This document shows positions 49,625 through 59,127 of a stretch of DNA of 64,000 bases, piece after piece. Within the stretch, counting starts at the first letter, position 1. Each line of letters begins with the position of its first letter. The notes beneath the pieces were generated by a model. That model made no database searches. It was not told the origin of the DNA and saw only the letters and a program-made list of their open reading frames with translations. The DNA is from Hydrogenophilales bacterium (GTDB taxonomy: Bacteria > Pseudomonadota > Gammaproteobacteria > Burkholderiales > Thiobacillaceae), in contig JAGXGM010000028.1 in NCBI GenBank assembly GCA_024636675.1, positions 1 through 64,000 on the forward strand, read 5' to 3'. The translations under genes were made by a program, and so were the position numbers.

Positions 49625-50096
49625 ACCGTCGAAGGACACCTTGCCTGCCAAACTGAAGCTGGAAAACGCCGCATGGCAGGCATTGCTGCAGGTGCTGCAG
49701 GAAGAGGAACAGGCACTGATCGAGGGCGCCGCCGACCGTCTGGCGCTGTTGAACACCGCCAAACTGACCCAGTTGCAGACCGTGAGCGACCATGCGCGAA
49801 GCCGCCTTGCCGATCTGCAGGCTGCCGGCCACACGCCCGATCACGCCGGCATGAACGCCTGGCTGGCCCAGCTTGGCCAGCCCGAAGCACGCGCCCGCTG
49901 GCAGCAGCTGTTCGACATGGAACAGGACGCCCAGGCGATGAACCTGCGCATCGGCGCGCTGATCGAGCTGCGCCTGGCCTCCACCCGGCAGGCACTCAAT
50001 GTGCTGGTCCACAGTGCAACCAGCAAGGGCGGCCTGTACGATCAGGCTGGCCAGTCGGTCGCTGCCCACAAGGGCAAACCGCTCACCGCCGCCTGA
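49611..50096 (+). CDS. flgN: Flagellar export chaperone FlgN
   Basis: 161 aa helical protein overlapping flgM; LRIGALIELRLASTRQALNVLVHSATSKGGLYDQAGQ. Confidence 0.9.
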   Translation: MSPNEPSKDTLPAKLKLENAAWQALLQVLQEEEQALIEGAADRLALLNTAKLTQLQTVSDHARSRLADLQAAGHTPDHAGMNAWLAQLGQPEARARWQQLFDMEQDAQAMNLRIGALIELRLASTRQALNVLVHSATSKGGLYDQAGQSVAAHKGKPLTAA

Positions 50097-50229
50097 TGAC
50101 AGATCCGGCCTGAACCTTCGCTGCAGGAGGGCCGCCCTTATGCCCTCTGGGTGCCCGGCCCGAATTTCGCACCTTTGCACGCTCCACGGACATCGGGCCG
50201 GGGATGGCCCATCCATCTTCCCTGCAGCT

Positions 50230-52068
50230 TCAAATTTCGCTGGCTGAATCCGCGCGCGTAAAGCGCGCCGGTGCGATCGCCCGCATCAGATCGGTTTCCA
50301 TCGGCAAAGGACGTTGCGTTATCAGATCGGCCAGCGCCTCACCCAGCAAGCCCGCCCACACCACGCCGCGCGAGGCATAGCCCGCCGCCACGTACAGCCC
50401 CGGTTGCCCGCCGACCGCCCCCACGATCGGCAGGCGATCCGGCAGCGTCGCCCGCAGCGAGGCGCGCCCCTGCAGGGCGCCCGCTGCCAGATGCTCGCTC
50501 GCCCCCGGCAGGATCGCCTCCAGCCTTGCCAGATTGGCCAGATCGCTTGCCGTGCGCGGCGTGGTGTCGGCGTCATCGTGCTCGTAGGTGGCGCCGACCA
50601 GCAGCTGCCCCCCGCCGGGGGCCACGTAGCCTTCCCGCGCAATCACCCGCTGGATCTGCGGCAGGCAGCCGGGGGGCAGCTGCGTGATCTGCCCGCGCAC
50701 GGTATGCAGCGGCCAGGACGGGTCGGGCGCCAGGCTCAGGGCATCGCGCGCATTCGCCAGCACCACGGCATCGGCCTCGGCCAGCACTGCGCCGTCGCGG
50801 TCCAGCACCTGCCACCCCGCTGCAACCGGCTGCACGCACGCGACGGCGCAGCCGGTCCTGAGTTCGATCGCCGGATGGTCGAGCCAGGCGCGGCACAAAC
50901 TCCCCGGCACCACCCAGCCTGCCGTCGGGAAAAACACGCCGGGGGATGCGACCGGCCAGCTCGCCAGTTCGCGCGCCTCGGCCTGGTCGACCCAGCGCGC
51001 GAAATCGGCAGGCGGCGCGGTGGCGGCCAGCGCCTGTTGCTGCTTCGCCGCGGCATCCGCGTTTTTGGCCAGATGCAGCACGCCGCAGCGTGACCATTCC
51101 ACCCGGTCGCCCAGTGCCGCCCACGCGTGCAGGTCATGCAGGAACGCCGCGCGGGTGAGGCGGCTGGCGCGGTTGTCGTCGCGCGAGATCACCGGCCGGA
51201 ACACTGCCACCGGATTGCCCGAAGCGGCATGCGCCGGCGAATCGGCGCGTTCCAGCACGGTGACCGCAACGCCGCGCTGCGCCAGCGCATGCGCAATGGC
51301 CGCCCCCGCCACCCCGGCGCCGATGACGACGACATGCCTCGGCGCAGTGAATTCGACCCAGCGGGATGTGCCCGCGAAGCGCGCACTCAGGCATTGCGGC
51401 TGACGGCCATGGCCCGCGCGCGTCTCGCAGACGAAGCCTGCTTCCGTCAGGCCTTGCCGCAGCGACTGCGCCGCCGTGCAGGCCGCGGCCGTCGCGCCGG
51501 ACCTCGCCAGCCGCGCCAGTTCATCGAACAGCCGGGGCGGCCGCAGGCCGGCATTGCCGTCGAACGCGGGGTCGCCCAGATAGAAGGCGTCGACGCCTGC
51601 CTGCACGTTCGGCAAACAGTCGAGCACGTCGCCTAGCATCAGGGTGAGCTGCACCCGGCCGCCGTCGAGCGCGATGCGATGAAAGCCCGGTGTCAGCGTC
51701 GGCCAGTTTGCGCGCAGCTCACTGGACAGCGCGGCGCATTCCGGCCACTGCGCATGCAGGCGTGCCAGATCATCGGCACGGAATGGATGTTTTTCGGCCG
51801 ACAGAAAATGCAGCCTTGCGGCGCGCGCCGGGTCCGCCCGCCACGCCGCCCAGGTCGCCAGGAAATTCAGCCCGCTGCCGAATGCGGTTTCCAGCACAAC
51901 GAAATCTTCGCGTCCCGCCCATTTTTGCGGCAGGTCGCAGCCTCGCAAAAACACATGACGCGCCTGCGCCATGCCGCCGTCGGCGTCATGGCCAATGCCC
52001 CTGCAGGCGGCAGAATTCGGGGCGTCATTCGTGAATTCGAGCGTGGCGGGGATGATGGTTTTCAGCAT
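50230..52068 (-). CDS. mnmC: Bifunctional tRNA mnm5s2U biosynthesis protein MnmC (methyltransferase + FAD oxidoreductase)
   Basis: N-terminal FVVLETAFGSGLNFLATWAAW and DAFYLGDPAFDGNAGL; C-terminal FAD fold HVVVIGAGVAGAAIAHALAQRGVAVTVLE; GLYVAAGYASRGVVWAGLLGEALADLI. Confidence 0.95.
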   Translation of the reverse strand: MLKTIIPATLEFTNDAPNSAACRGIGHDADGGMAQARHVFLRGCDLPQKWAGREDFVVLETAFGSGLNFLATWAAWRADPARAARLHFLSAEKHPFRADDLARLHAQWPECAALSSELRANWPTLTPGFHRIALDGGRVQLTLMLGDVLDCLPNVQAGVDAFYLGDPAFDGNAGLRPPRLFDELARLARSGATAAACTAAQSLRQGLTEAGFVCETRAGHGRQPQCLSARFAGTSRWVEFTAPRHVVVIGAGVAGAAIAHALAQRGVAVTVLERADSPAHAASGNPVAVFRPVISRDDNRASRLTRAAFLHDLHAWAALGDRVEWSRCGVLHLAKNADAAAKQQQALAATAPPADFARWVDQAEARELASWPVASPGVFFPTAGWVVPGSLCRAWLDHPAIELRTGCAVACVQPVAAGWQVLDRDGAVLAEADAVVLANARDALSLAPDPSWPLHTVRGQITQLPPGCLPQIQRVIAREGYVAPGGGQLLVGATYEHDDADTTPRTASDLANLARLEAILPGASEHLAAGALQGRASLRATLPDRLPIVGAVGGQPGLYVAAGYASRGVVWAGLLGEALADLITQRPLPMETDLMRAIAPARFTRADSASEI

Positions 52069-52113
52069 CCCTGAATGTTACATTGAGCTGATTCACTGCC
52101 GCTTCGCCCTATC

Positions 52114-53268
52114 ATGCCCAAACAAAAAAACTGGCTTCGTCTAGCGCTCGTCGTGTTGGCCGGGTCTGCGCTGGTCTATGCAGGCTGGCATTTCACCCGG
52201 CCGCCGCCACCCGAGGTCGAATTCGCGACGATCGGGCACGGCACAGTAGAGGCCACCGTGGTCAATACCCGCGCCGGCGCGGTGGAGGCCTGTCAGCGCG
52301 CCAGGCTGGCCCCGGCCGCAGGCGGCCAGATCGTCAAGTTGTGGGTGAAGGAAGGCGACCGGGTAAAAGCGGGCCAGCCGCTGCTGGAACTGTGGAATCG
52401 CGACCTCGCGGCGCAGCGCGAGCTGGCCACCCGCCAACTGGCCACCAGCGAGGCGCGGCGGCGCGAAGCCTGCATCCTGGCCGACAACGCGCGGCGCGAC
52501 GCCGACCGTACGCAACAACTCGCCGCGCGCGGCTTTGTCAGCCCGCAGCAGGGCGAAAATGCGCGGGCCGAAGCACGCGCGCGCCAGGCCAGCTGCGATG
52601 CGCTCGCCGCCGACGTCAAACGCGCGCAGGCGCAGATCAACGTGACCCTGGCGGGGCTGGAACGCACCACGCTGACCGCGCCGTTTGCCGGCATCGTGGC
52701 GCGCGTCACCGGCGAAATCGGCGAATACACCACGCCCTCGCCGCCCGGCATCCCCACCCCGCCGGCGGTGGATCTGATCGACGACAGCTGCCTCTATGTG
52801 AGCGCGCCGATGGACGAGGTCGACGCCCCCAAGCTGGCGCCCGGCCAGCCCGCGCGCATCAGTCTCGACGCCCTGCCCGGCCAGACCTTCCCCGGCACCG
52901 TGCGGCGCATCGCGCCTTACGTCACCGAAGCCGAGAAACAGGCGCGCACGGTCGACGTCGAGGTCGATTTCGCCGACGCCGAACGCCGCCCGCTGCTGGT
53001 CGGCTACAGCGCCGACGCCGAGGTCATCATCGCCAGCCGCGCAAGCGTGCTGCGGGTGCCGACGCAGGCGATCCGCCAGGACGGCAGCGTGCTGGTGCTG
53101 GGCGAGAAAGACGTGCTGGAGGCGCGCACGCTGAAAACCGGGCTGGCCAACTGGACCTTCACCGAAGTGCTGGCGGGCCTTGCGGAGGGCGACCGCGTGG
53201 TGGTGTCGTTCGACAACGAAGGCATCGCCGCCGGCGTGCGCGTCACCCCCAAAGCCGCGCAGCCATGA
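52114..53268 (+). CDS. HlyD/MacA-type periplasmic adaptor subunit
   Basis: N-terminal TM, biotinyl-lipoyl-like KLWVKEGDRVKAGQPLLEL, coiled coil, barrel domain; next to ABC genes. Confidence 0.9.
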   Translation: MPKQKNWLRLALVVLAGSALVYAGWHFTRPPPPEVEFATIGHGTVEATVVNTRAGAVEACQRARLAPAAGGQIVKLWVKEGDRVKAGQPLLELWNRDLAAQRELATRQLATSEARRREACILADNARRDADRTQQLAARGFVSPQQGENARAEARARQASCDALAADVKRAQAQINVTLAGLERTTLTAPFAGIVARVTGEIGEYTTPSPPGIPTPPAVDLIDDSCLYVSAPMDEVDAPKLAPGQPARISLDALPGQTFPGTVRRIAPYVTEAEKQARTVDVEVDFADAERRPLLVGYSADAEVIIASRASVLRVPTQAIRQDGSVLVLGEKDVLEARTLKTGLANWTFTEVLAGLAEGDRVVVSFDNEGIAAGVRVTPKAAQP

Positions 53269-53951
53269 CCGCAGCAGCCATGATCCGGCTCGACGCGATC
53301 ACCCGCGTGTTCCACATGGGCGACCAGGAAGTGCGCGCACTCGACCGCATCAGCCTCGATATCGCGGCCGGCGAATACGTGTCGATCATGGGGCCGTCGG
53401 GTTCCGGCAAGTCCACCCTGCTCAATCTCATCGGGCTGCTCGACCACCCCGACGGCGGTCATTACACGCTCAACGGCATCGACGTCACCACGCTGTCCGA
53501 ACCCGAACAGGCGCGGGTTCGGCGTACCCGGATCGGCTTCGTGTTCCAGTCCTTCCACCTGGTGCCACGCCTGACCGCCGCCGGCAACATCGAGCTGCCG
53601 CTGATGCTCGAGGGCATGGCCGCCGCCGAGCGCCGCGAACGCGTCGAGGCCGCGCTCAAGGCATTCGACCTCACCGATCGCGCGCATCACCGCCCGGCCG
53701 AGCTCTCGGGCGGCCAGCGCCAGCGGGTGGCGATTGCCCGCGCCACCATCCTGCATCCGGCCGTCATGCTGGCGGACGAACCCACCGGCAACCTCGACCA
53801 CCGCACCGGCGGCGAGGTCGTCGCGCTGCTGGAAGACCTGCACCAGCGCGGCACCACACTGATCGTCGTCACCCATGACCGCGAGCTCGGTGCCCGCGCC
53901 AGACGCCATATCGGCATGCGTGACGGCGCCATCGTCGCGGACGAGACATGA
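53265..53951 (+). CDS. MacB/LolD-type ABC transporter ATP-binding protein
   Basis: Walker A GPSGSGKSTLLNLIGLLD; signature LSGGQRQRVAIARA; Walker B VMLADEPTGNLD; start at MTAAAMIRLD. Confidence 0.96.
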   Translation: MTAAAMIRLDAITRVFHMGDQEVRALDRISLDIAAGEYVSIMGPSGSGKSTLLNLIGLLDHPDGGHYTLNGIDVTTLSEPEQARVRRTRIGFVFQSFHLVPRLTAAGNIELPLMLEGMAAAERRERVEAALKAFDLTDRAHHRPAELSGGQRQRVAIARATILHPAVMLADEPTGNLDHRTGGEVVALLEDLHQRGTTLIVVTHDRELGARARRHIGMRDGAIVADET

Positions 53952-55138
53952 AGCTTGCCGACACGCTTTCCCTGTCGCTGCACAGCCTCGTCAGCGCACG
54001 CACGCGCTCGCTGCTGATCGTGCTGGCGATGGCGCTGGGCGTGGGCGCAGTGGTGGTGCTGACCGCGCTGGGCGACGGCGCGCGGCGCTACGTGGTCGGC
54101 CAGTTCGCCTCGCTCGGCACCAATCTCGTCATCGTGTTGCCGGGGCGCGCCGAAACCACGGGCGGCTTTCCCGGCGCAGCGCTCGGGCAAACCCCGCGCG
54201 ACCTCACGCTGGACGACGCCCAGGCGGTCGGCCAGTTGCCAGACGTGCGGCGTTACGCGCCACTCAATGTCGGCGCTGCCGAGCTGTCCTCCGGCGGGCG
54301 CCTGCGCGAGGTCACCGTGCTCGGCAGCAACGCCGAACTCCTGCCGATCCGCCACATGGAGCTGGCGCAAGGCCGTTTTATCGGCGGCGCGGCGCAGATC
54401 GTGCTCGGCAACGCCATTGCGCAGGATTTCTTCCCCGACGGCCGCGCCATCGGCCAGCGCGTGCGCCTGGGCGACCGGCGCTTCCGCGTGGCCGGCGTGC
54501 TGACGACGCAGGGCGAGTCGATGGGCTTCAACACCGACGAAATCGTGATCATCCCGGTGGACGACGCGCAGGCGCTGTTCAATACCGAAACGCTGTTCCG
54601 CATCCTGGTCGAAGCGCGCAGCCGCAGCGCCATCGAACCGGTCAAGGCGGCCATCACCCATTTGCTGAAGCAGCGCCACGACGGCGAGGAAGACGTCACC
54701 GTCATCACCCAGGACGCGGTGCTCGAAACCTTCGACCGCATCCTGCGCGCACTGACGCTGGGCGTGGCTGGCATCGCTGCGATCAGCCTGGCAGTGGCGG
54801 GCATCCTGGTGATGAACGTGATGCTGGTGGCAGTAACGCAGCGCACCGCTGAAATCGGCCTGCTGAAAGCAATCGGCGCGCCGGCCGCCACCATCCGCCA
54901 GCTGTTCCTCGCCGAGGCGCTATGGCTGTCGCTGGCCGGCGCTGCGCTGGGATTCATGCTGGGACATGCCGGCAGCTGGTTGATCCGGCTGGCCTATCCC
55001 GTCCTGCCCGCGTGGCCGCCGGCGTGGGCGGGAATCGCGGGGGTGGCCACCGCGCTCTTGACAGGCATTGTTGCCAGTTTGCTGCCGGCCGCGCGCGCTG
55101 CGCGACTCGATCCGGTGCGGGCGCTGTCAGGCAAATGA
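53948..55138 (+). CDS. MacB/FtsX-like ABC transporter permease
   Basis: MacB periplasmic domain; C-terminal ISLAVAGILVMNVMLVAVTQRTAEIGLLKAIGAPAATIRQLFLAEALWLS. Confidence 0.95.
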   Translation: MKLADTLSLSLHSLVSARTRSLLIVLAMALGVGAVVVLTALGDGARRYVVGQFASLGTNLVIVLPGRAETTGGFPGAALGQTPRDLTLDDAQAVGQLPDVRRYAPLNVGAAELSSGGRLREVTVLGSNAELLPIRHMELAQGRFIGGAAQIVLGNAIAQDFFPDGRAIGQRVRLGDRRFRVAGVLTTQGESMGFNTDEIVIIPVDDAQALFNTETLFRILVEARSRSAIEPVKAAITHLLKQRHDGEEDVTVITQDAVLETFDRILRALTLGVAGIAAISLAVAGILVMNVMLVAVTQRTAEIGLLKAIGAPAATIRQLFLAEALWLSLAGAALGFMLGHAGSWLIRLAYPVLPAWPPAWAGIAGVATALLTGIVASLLPAARAARLDPVRALSGK

Positions 55139-56334
55139 GCTTTGTAGATGCCCTGCGCTTCGCGCGCACCGCGCTCACCGCCCACCGGCTGCGCACGTTT
55201 CTGTCGGCATCGGGCATCGCGGTGGGGATCGCGGCAGTGATCCTGCTCACTTCGATCGGCGAAGGCATTCACCGCTTCGTGCTGTCCGAATTCACCCAGT
55301 TCGGCACCCACATCCTCAGCGTCACCCCTGGCAAGACCAGCACCCGCGGGACGTCAATCGGCGCCATCGGCAGCGCACGCCTGCTCACCCTCGATGATGC
55401 CGTCGCACTCGAGACCTCGCGTTATGTCCGCTACAGCAATGCCAGTGTGGTGGGCAATGCCGAGGTGCGTGCGCAGGGCCGCAGCCGCCGGGTGACGGTT
55501 TACGGCCAGGGACCGGATTTCGCACAGATCTTCAACATGCAGGTTGCGGCCGGACAGTTCCTGCCCGGCGACGATCCGCGCAATCCGCGCGCCTATGCCG
55601 TGCTGGGCGCCAAGGTACGCAACGAACTGTTCGGTAGCACCAGCCCGCTCGGCGCCACCCTGCAAGTGGGGAACTACCGTTTTCGCGTGATCGGCGTGAT
55701 GGCACCCCGGGGCCAGGTGCTCGGATTCGATCTTGACGACACCTACTATCTGCCGACGGCACGCGCGCTCGAAGTATTCAACCGCGAAGGCGTGATGGAA
55801 ATCCATCTCGCCTACCGGCCCAGCGCATCCATCGAGGCCGTGACCGAGGATGCGCGGCGCATCCTGGTTGCCCGTCACGGGCGCGAAGATTTCACCCTCA
55901 CCCCACAACAGCAGATGCTCGACACCCTGGGCACCGTGCTCGACGTGCTCACCTTCGCCGTTGCCGCGCTTGGCGGCATTTCGTTGCTGGTCGGCGCGGT
56001 CGGCATGGTCACCCTGATGCACATCGCGGTGGCCGAACGCGTCGCCGAAATCGGCTTGCTCACGGCACTGGGTGCGACGCGGGCGCGCATCCGCACCCTC
56101 TTCCTGATGGAATCCACCCTGCTGTCCACGCTCGGCGGATTGGGCGGACTCGGACTCGGCACCGGACTGGCGTGGTTGCTGAAAATCACGGTCAGCGGCC
56201 TGCCGGTGAGCATTTCCTGGATTTACGCCATCGGTGCGCTGGTGGCCTCGGTGCTGATCGGGCTGGCTGCCGGCGTCATACCGGCCATGCGCGCCGCTCA
56301 ACTCAATCCGGTGGATGCGCTGCGCGCCGAATAG
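55135..56334 (+). CDS. Second MacB/FtsX-like ABC transporter permease
   Basis: MSFVDALRFARTALTAHRLRTFLSASGIAVGIAAVILLTSIGEG; VAERVAEIGLLTALGATRARIRTLFLMESTLLS; ATGA overlap with the previous gene. Confidence 0.95.
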   Translation: MSFVDALRFARTALTAHRLRTFLSASGIAVGIAAVILLTSIGEGIHRFVLSEFTQFGTHILSVTPGKTSTRGTSIGAIGSARLLTLDDAVALETSRYVRYSNASVVGNAEVRAQGRSRRVTVYGQGPDFAQIFNMQVAAGQFLPGDDPRNPRAYAVLGAKVRNELFGSTSPLGATLQVGNYRFRVIGVMAPRGQVLGFDLDDTYYLPTARALEVFNREGVMEIHLAYRPSASIEAVTEDARRILVARHGREDFTLTPQQQMLDTLGTVLDVLTFAVAALGGISLLVGAVGMVTLMHIAVAERVAEIGLLTALGATRARIRTLFLMESTLLSTLGGLGGLGLGTGLAWLLKITVSGLPVSISWIYAIGALVASVLIGLAAGVIPAMRAAQLNPVDALRAE

Positions 56335-56598
56335 CGCCAGATGTGTGAATAGTCGGCTCCACACAAGACACACACTCAACCAGTTCGATCAGCTTGCCTG
56401 ACAGCGGACGCCCTCCCGCCGGCCTGGCCTTCGCCGCGCGATGGGCGCTTATCCTGCAAAACAAGCAGATTTCACCTATACACAGAAATGACGCTGAAGC
56501 CTGATTGTGATTTGCGTGGCAGATCCAACAGGCTTCTCCGCTCGAAGTACCCAGCATGCGAAACAGCGCATGATTTCATCATTCTTAAGGAGAGCCAC

Positions 56599-56991
56599 AT
56601 GAAAAACCTATCCAGCATTGCAGCCATCGCCTTCGCTTCGAGTCTTGCACTGCTCGCCACCGGGTGTGACCGCCAGCCCGCAGATCCGACTGTCGGAGAC
56701 GAGGCCGCCACGGAAAGCCAAAGCGCAACCGGTGACATGGGCGACACGCTGGAACGTGAAGCCGATCAGGCAGGCCAGGCCATCGACGACGCTTCGATCA
56801 CCACGACGATCAAAGGAAAATACCTGGTCGATGACACGCTCAAGGGCATGGATATCTCGGTCGACACCGTACAAGGGGTCGTGACGCTGACCGGCCAGGT
56901 GCAGAGCGACACGGCCAAGGAGCTCGCCACTCAGATTGCGCAGAATACCGAAGGGGTGATGCGCGTAGACAACCAGATCACGGTCCAATAA
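56599..56991 (+). CDS. BON-domain lipoprotein
   Basis: Lipobox SLALLATGC; BON SITTTIKGKYLVDDTLKGMDISVDTVQGVVTLTGQVQSDTAKELATQIAQNTEGVMRVDNQI. Confidence 0.9.
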   Translation: MKNLSSIAAIAFASSLALLATGCDRQPADPTVGDEAATESQSATGDMGDTLEREADQAGQAIDDASITTTIKGKYLVDDTLKGMDISVDTVQGVVTLTGQVQSDTAKELATQIAQNTEGVMRVDNQITVQ

Positions 56992-57019
56992 TCAGTCCGG
57001 CAGGGAAACCCCGCGATGC

Positions 57020-57050
57020 ACGGGAAGGGCCTGTGTGGTTCGCTTCCCGT
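57020..57050. terminator. Stem-loop between convergent BON gene and hypothetical gene; possible terminator without a strong T-tract
   Basis: acgggaag/cttcccgt perfect 8-bp stem. Confidence 0.3.
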
Positions 57051-57076
57051 TGCCCCGCGCTGGCGTCACCCTTGGC

Positions 57077-57385
57077 TCATGCCTCGTATCCTTCACGATG
57101 CGTCGCATTGATCGTGCGCAACAACTCGCGGAACGGAATGCTGCGCTCATGTTGCTTGAACAAAGGCATGAAGGCCAGGTCTCCGCCCTGCCCCACGCCG
57201 CCGTACTTGCCCGACGTCATCGACTCGTGCAATTCGCGCAGCATCGAATCCAGCGAGTCGAGATACGGCGTATAGGTGGCGGCTTCGTCATCGTCGTGTT
57301 CCAGGCAGGCACGCAGTTCGTCGACTTCGTACACCGCTTCGTGCACCAGATCGATCAGTTCATTCAGGTTTTTGGCTTTTTTCAT
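57077..57385 (-). CDS. Small acidic hypothetical protein
   Basis: 102 aa, MKKAKNLNELIDLVHEAVYEVDELRACLEHDDDEAATYTPYLDSLDSMLRELHESM; protein-like composition, no family recognised. Confidence 0.65.
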   Translation of the reverse strand: MKKAKNLNELIDLVHEAVYEVDELRACLEHDDDEAATYTPYLDSLDSMLRELHESMTSGKYGGVGQGGDLAFMPLFKQHERSIPFRELLRTINATHREGYEA

Positions 57386-57514
57386 ATTCGTGTGCAGTCG
57401 GGTTAAAACAGTTAGAACGGGCTATTAGGATACCGTCGCCTGGCAAGACGCGCGAGAGCCGGCCCGCATTCATACCGGTTCTCCGGCCAAGCGTTTCTGG
57501 CGCATCTTCCCGAC

Positions 57515-57544
57515 AAAAAAACAGGGGCGCGTGCCCCTGTTTTC
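57515..57544 (-). terminator. Rho-independent terminator of the qmoAB-hdrCB operon
   Basis: Stem aaacaggggc/gcccctgttt with GCGT loop; the flanking aaaaaaa is a T-tract on the minus strand, ~20 bp after the hdrB stop. Confidence 0.88.
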
Positions 57545-57562
57545 ATTCGCGCCTGAAACGAC

Positions 57563-58474
57563 TCAGCGCTTGACCTGCTTGGCGGCAATTTCCTCCAGCC
57601 GACGCGCCTTGATGACCTGACCGTTCAGCGCGGCATCCTTGGCGCTGCCGCCATAGGCCACCACCATCAGCTGGCTGTAGTACATCACCGGAATGTCGAA
57701 CTTGGTGCCGTAGCGCTTGTTGATCTGGCCCTGATAGATTTCGACGTTGGCCTGACACAGCGGGCATGGCGTCACGATCATTTCGGCGCCATGATCGTAG
57801 GCCGACTCGACGATATCCTTGATCTGCGCCTGTGCCTTTTCCGGTTCGGAGAATGCCAGCGCCCCCCCGCAACAGGTCACCTTCTGCTCGTATTCGGGGA
57901 TCGACTCGGCACCGACCATCTCGACCATCTTGTCGAGGTATACCGGGTTCTCAAACGATTCGCCGGCGACGCCGAACGGCCGGTTGGTCTGGCAACCGAC
58001 ATAACCGGCGATCTTCACGCCTTCGAGCGGACGCACGACATGCTTGGCCATTTCCTCGAAACCGAGGTCCTCGATCAGCACCTCCACCATGTGCCGGATG
58101 TTGGGCATTTCGTTGATCGTGAGGCCAGCTTCTTTCAAGGCTTCGCGGGTGTCGGACATGAGCGTGTCGGAATGCGTCAGGCGCTCGCGCGTCTCGCGCG
58201 CGCCCAGCCAGCAGGCGGCGCAGGTGGCGACGATTTCCTGCCCGGGCAGGTGCTGCTCGGACAGGGCGAAGTTGCGCGCGTTCAGTACGTGGCGCGGCAG
58301 TTCCCCGGCCTCCGCGTAGCCGATGGAGGCACCGCAGCAGTTCCAGTCGGGAATCTCGGTCAGCTTGACGTCGAGCGTTTTGCACATCGACTCGACCGAG
58401 GCGAGGTAGTTGGAAGCGGAAGCGCCCTTCTGCGACGAGCAGCCGGGGTAGAACGCGTATTCATGTTTGGCCAT
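57563..58474 (-). CDS. hdrB: Heterodisulfide reductase subunit B-like protein (two CCG domains)
   Basis: FYPGCSSQKGASASNYLASVESMCKTL...WNCCGAS...CAACWLG; GCQTNRPF...KVTCCGGAL...PCPLCQANV. Confidence 0.93.
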   Translation of the reverse strand: MAKHEYAFYPGCSSQKGASASNYLASVESMCKTLDVKLTEIPDWNCCGASIGYAEAGELPRHVLNARNFALSEQHLPGQEIVATCAACWLGARETRERLTHSDTLMSDTREALKEAGLTINEMPNIRHMVEVLIEDLGFEEMAKHVVRPLEGVKIAGYVGCQTNRPFGVAGESFENPVYLDKMVEMVGAESIPEYEQKVTCCGGALAFSEPEKAQAQIKDIVESAYDHGAEMIVTPCPLCQANVEIYQGQINKRYGTKFDIPVMYYSQLMVVAYGGSAKDAALNGQVIKARRLEEIAAKQVKR

Positions 58475-58484
58475 ATTGGTCTCC

Positions 58485-59117
58485 TCAACCCGCCATCTTG
58501 GCAGTCTTGCGGCTGCGTTCGATTTCGTAGGCTTTTTTCAGCATGGCATGGATGCCCTTTTGATCCTTGCACTTGTGACCGCCGAACAACTCCATCACAT
58601 TCAGACGCTTGGCCTTGACCAGACCCAATGCAACCGACTGCATCGCCATGCCGTTCTTGACGCCCTGGACAAAGCCGTCCTTGAAGTACAGGCCCATCGA
58701 CAGCTTGAGCTCGTTGACGCGTCCGGTATGGGTGGCGTTTTTCCAGAACAGGCCGGAAAAAAATCGCGTCGGCTGCATCTTCGGCGCCATGCCGAGCCGG
58801 TGCGCATATTCGGCGATGCCGTGCATGATGTGGGTGATCGGCAGCTTGCGCGGGCAGCGCACGATGCAGTTGTAGCAGGATGTGCAGTTCCACATCGAGC
58901 TGCTGCTCAGCACTTCTTCGCGCTTGCCGGCGCGGATCATCATGAAGAGTTCCTGCGGCGGATGTTCCCACGCGCTCTGGAAGTTGGTCGGGCAGGAACC
59001 GGAGCAGACGCCGCATTGCATGCACATCTTGACCCAGTCGCCCATCTCGACCTGTTCTTCGATTTCCTTCAGGAAATTGTTGCGGTATTTCTCCGCCACT
59101 GCGGTGTTTGCGCTCAT
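58485..59117 (-). CDS. hdrC: Heterodisulfide reductase subunit C-like protein (2x[4Fe-4S])
   Basis: CMQCGVCSGSCPTNFQSAWEHPPQELFMMIRAGKREEVLSSSSMWNCTSCYNCIVRCPRKLPI; start taken at MSANTAVAEKY. Confidence 0.93.
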   Translation of the reverse strand: MSANTAVAEKYRNNFLKEIEEQVEMGDWVKMCMQCGVCSGSCPTNFQSAWEHPPQELFMMIRAGKREEVLSSSSMWNCTSCYNCIVRCPRKLPITHIMHGIAEYAHRLGMAPKMQPTRFFSGLFWKNATHTGRVNELKLSMGLYFKDGFVQGVKNGMAMQSVALGLVKAKRLNVMELFGGHKCKDQKGIHAMLKKAYEIERSRKTAKMAG

Positions 59118-59127
59118 GGTGGGTCTC

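Noticed and set aside
50097-50229. GC-rich complementary stretches between flgN and mnmC
   Set aside because: Some pairing possible (gggcc/ggccc) but no clean stem with T-tract; expected by chance at this GC content.
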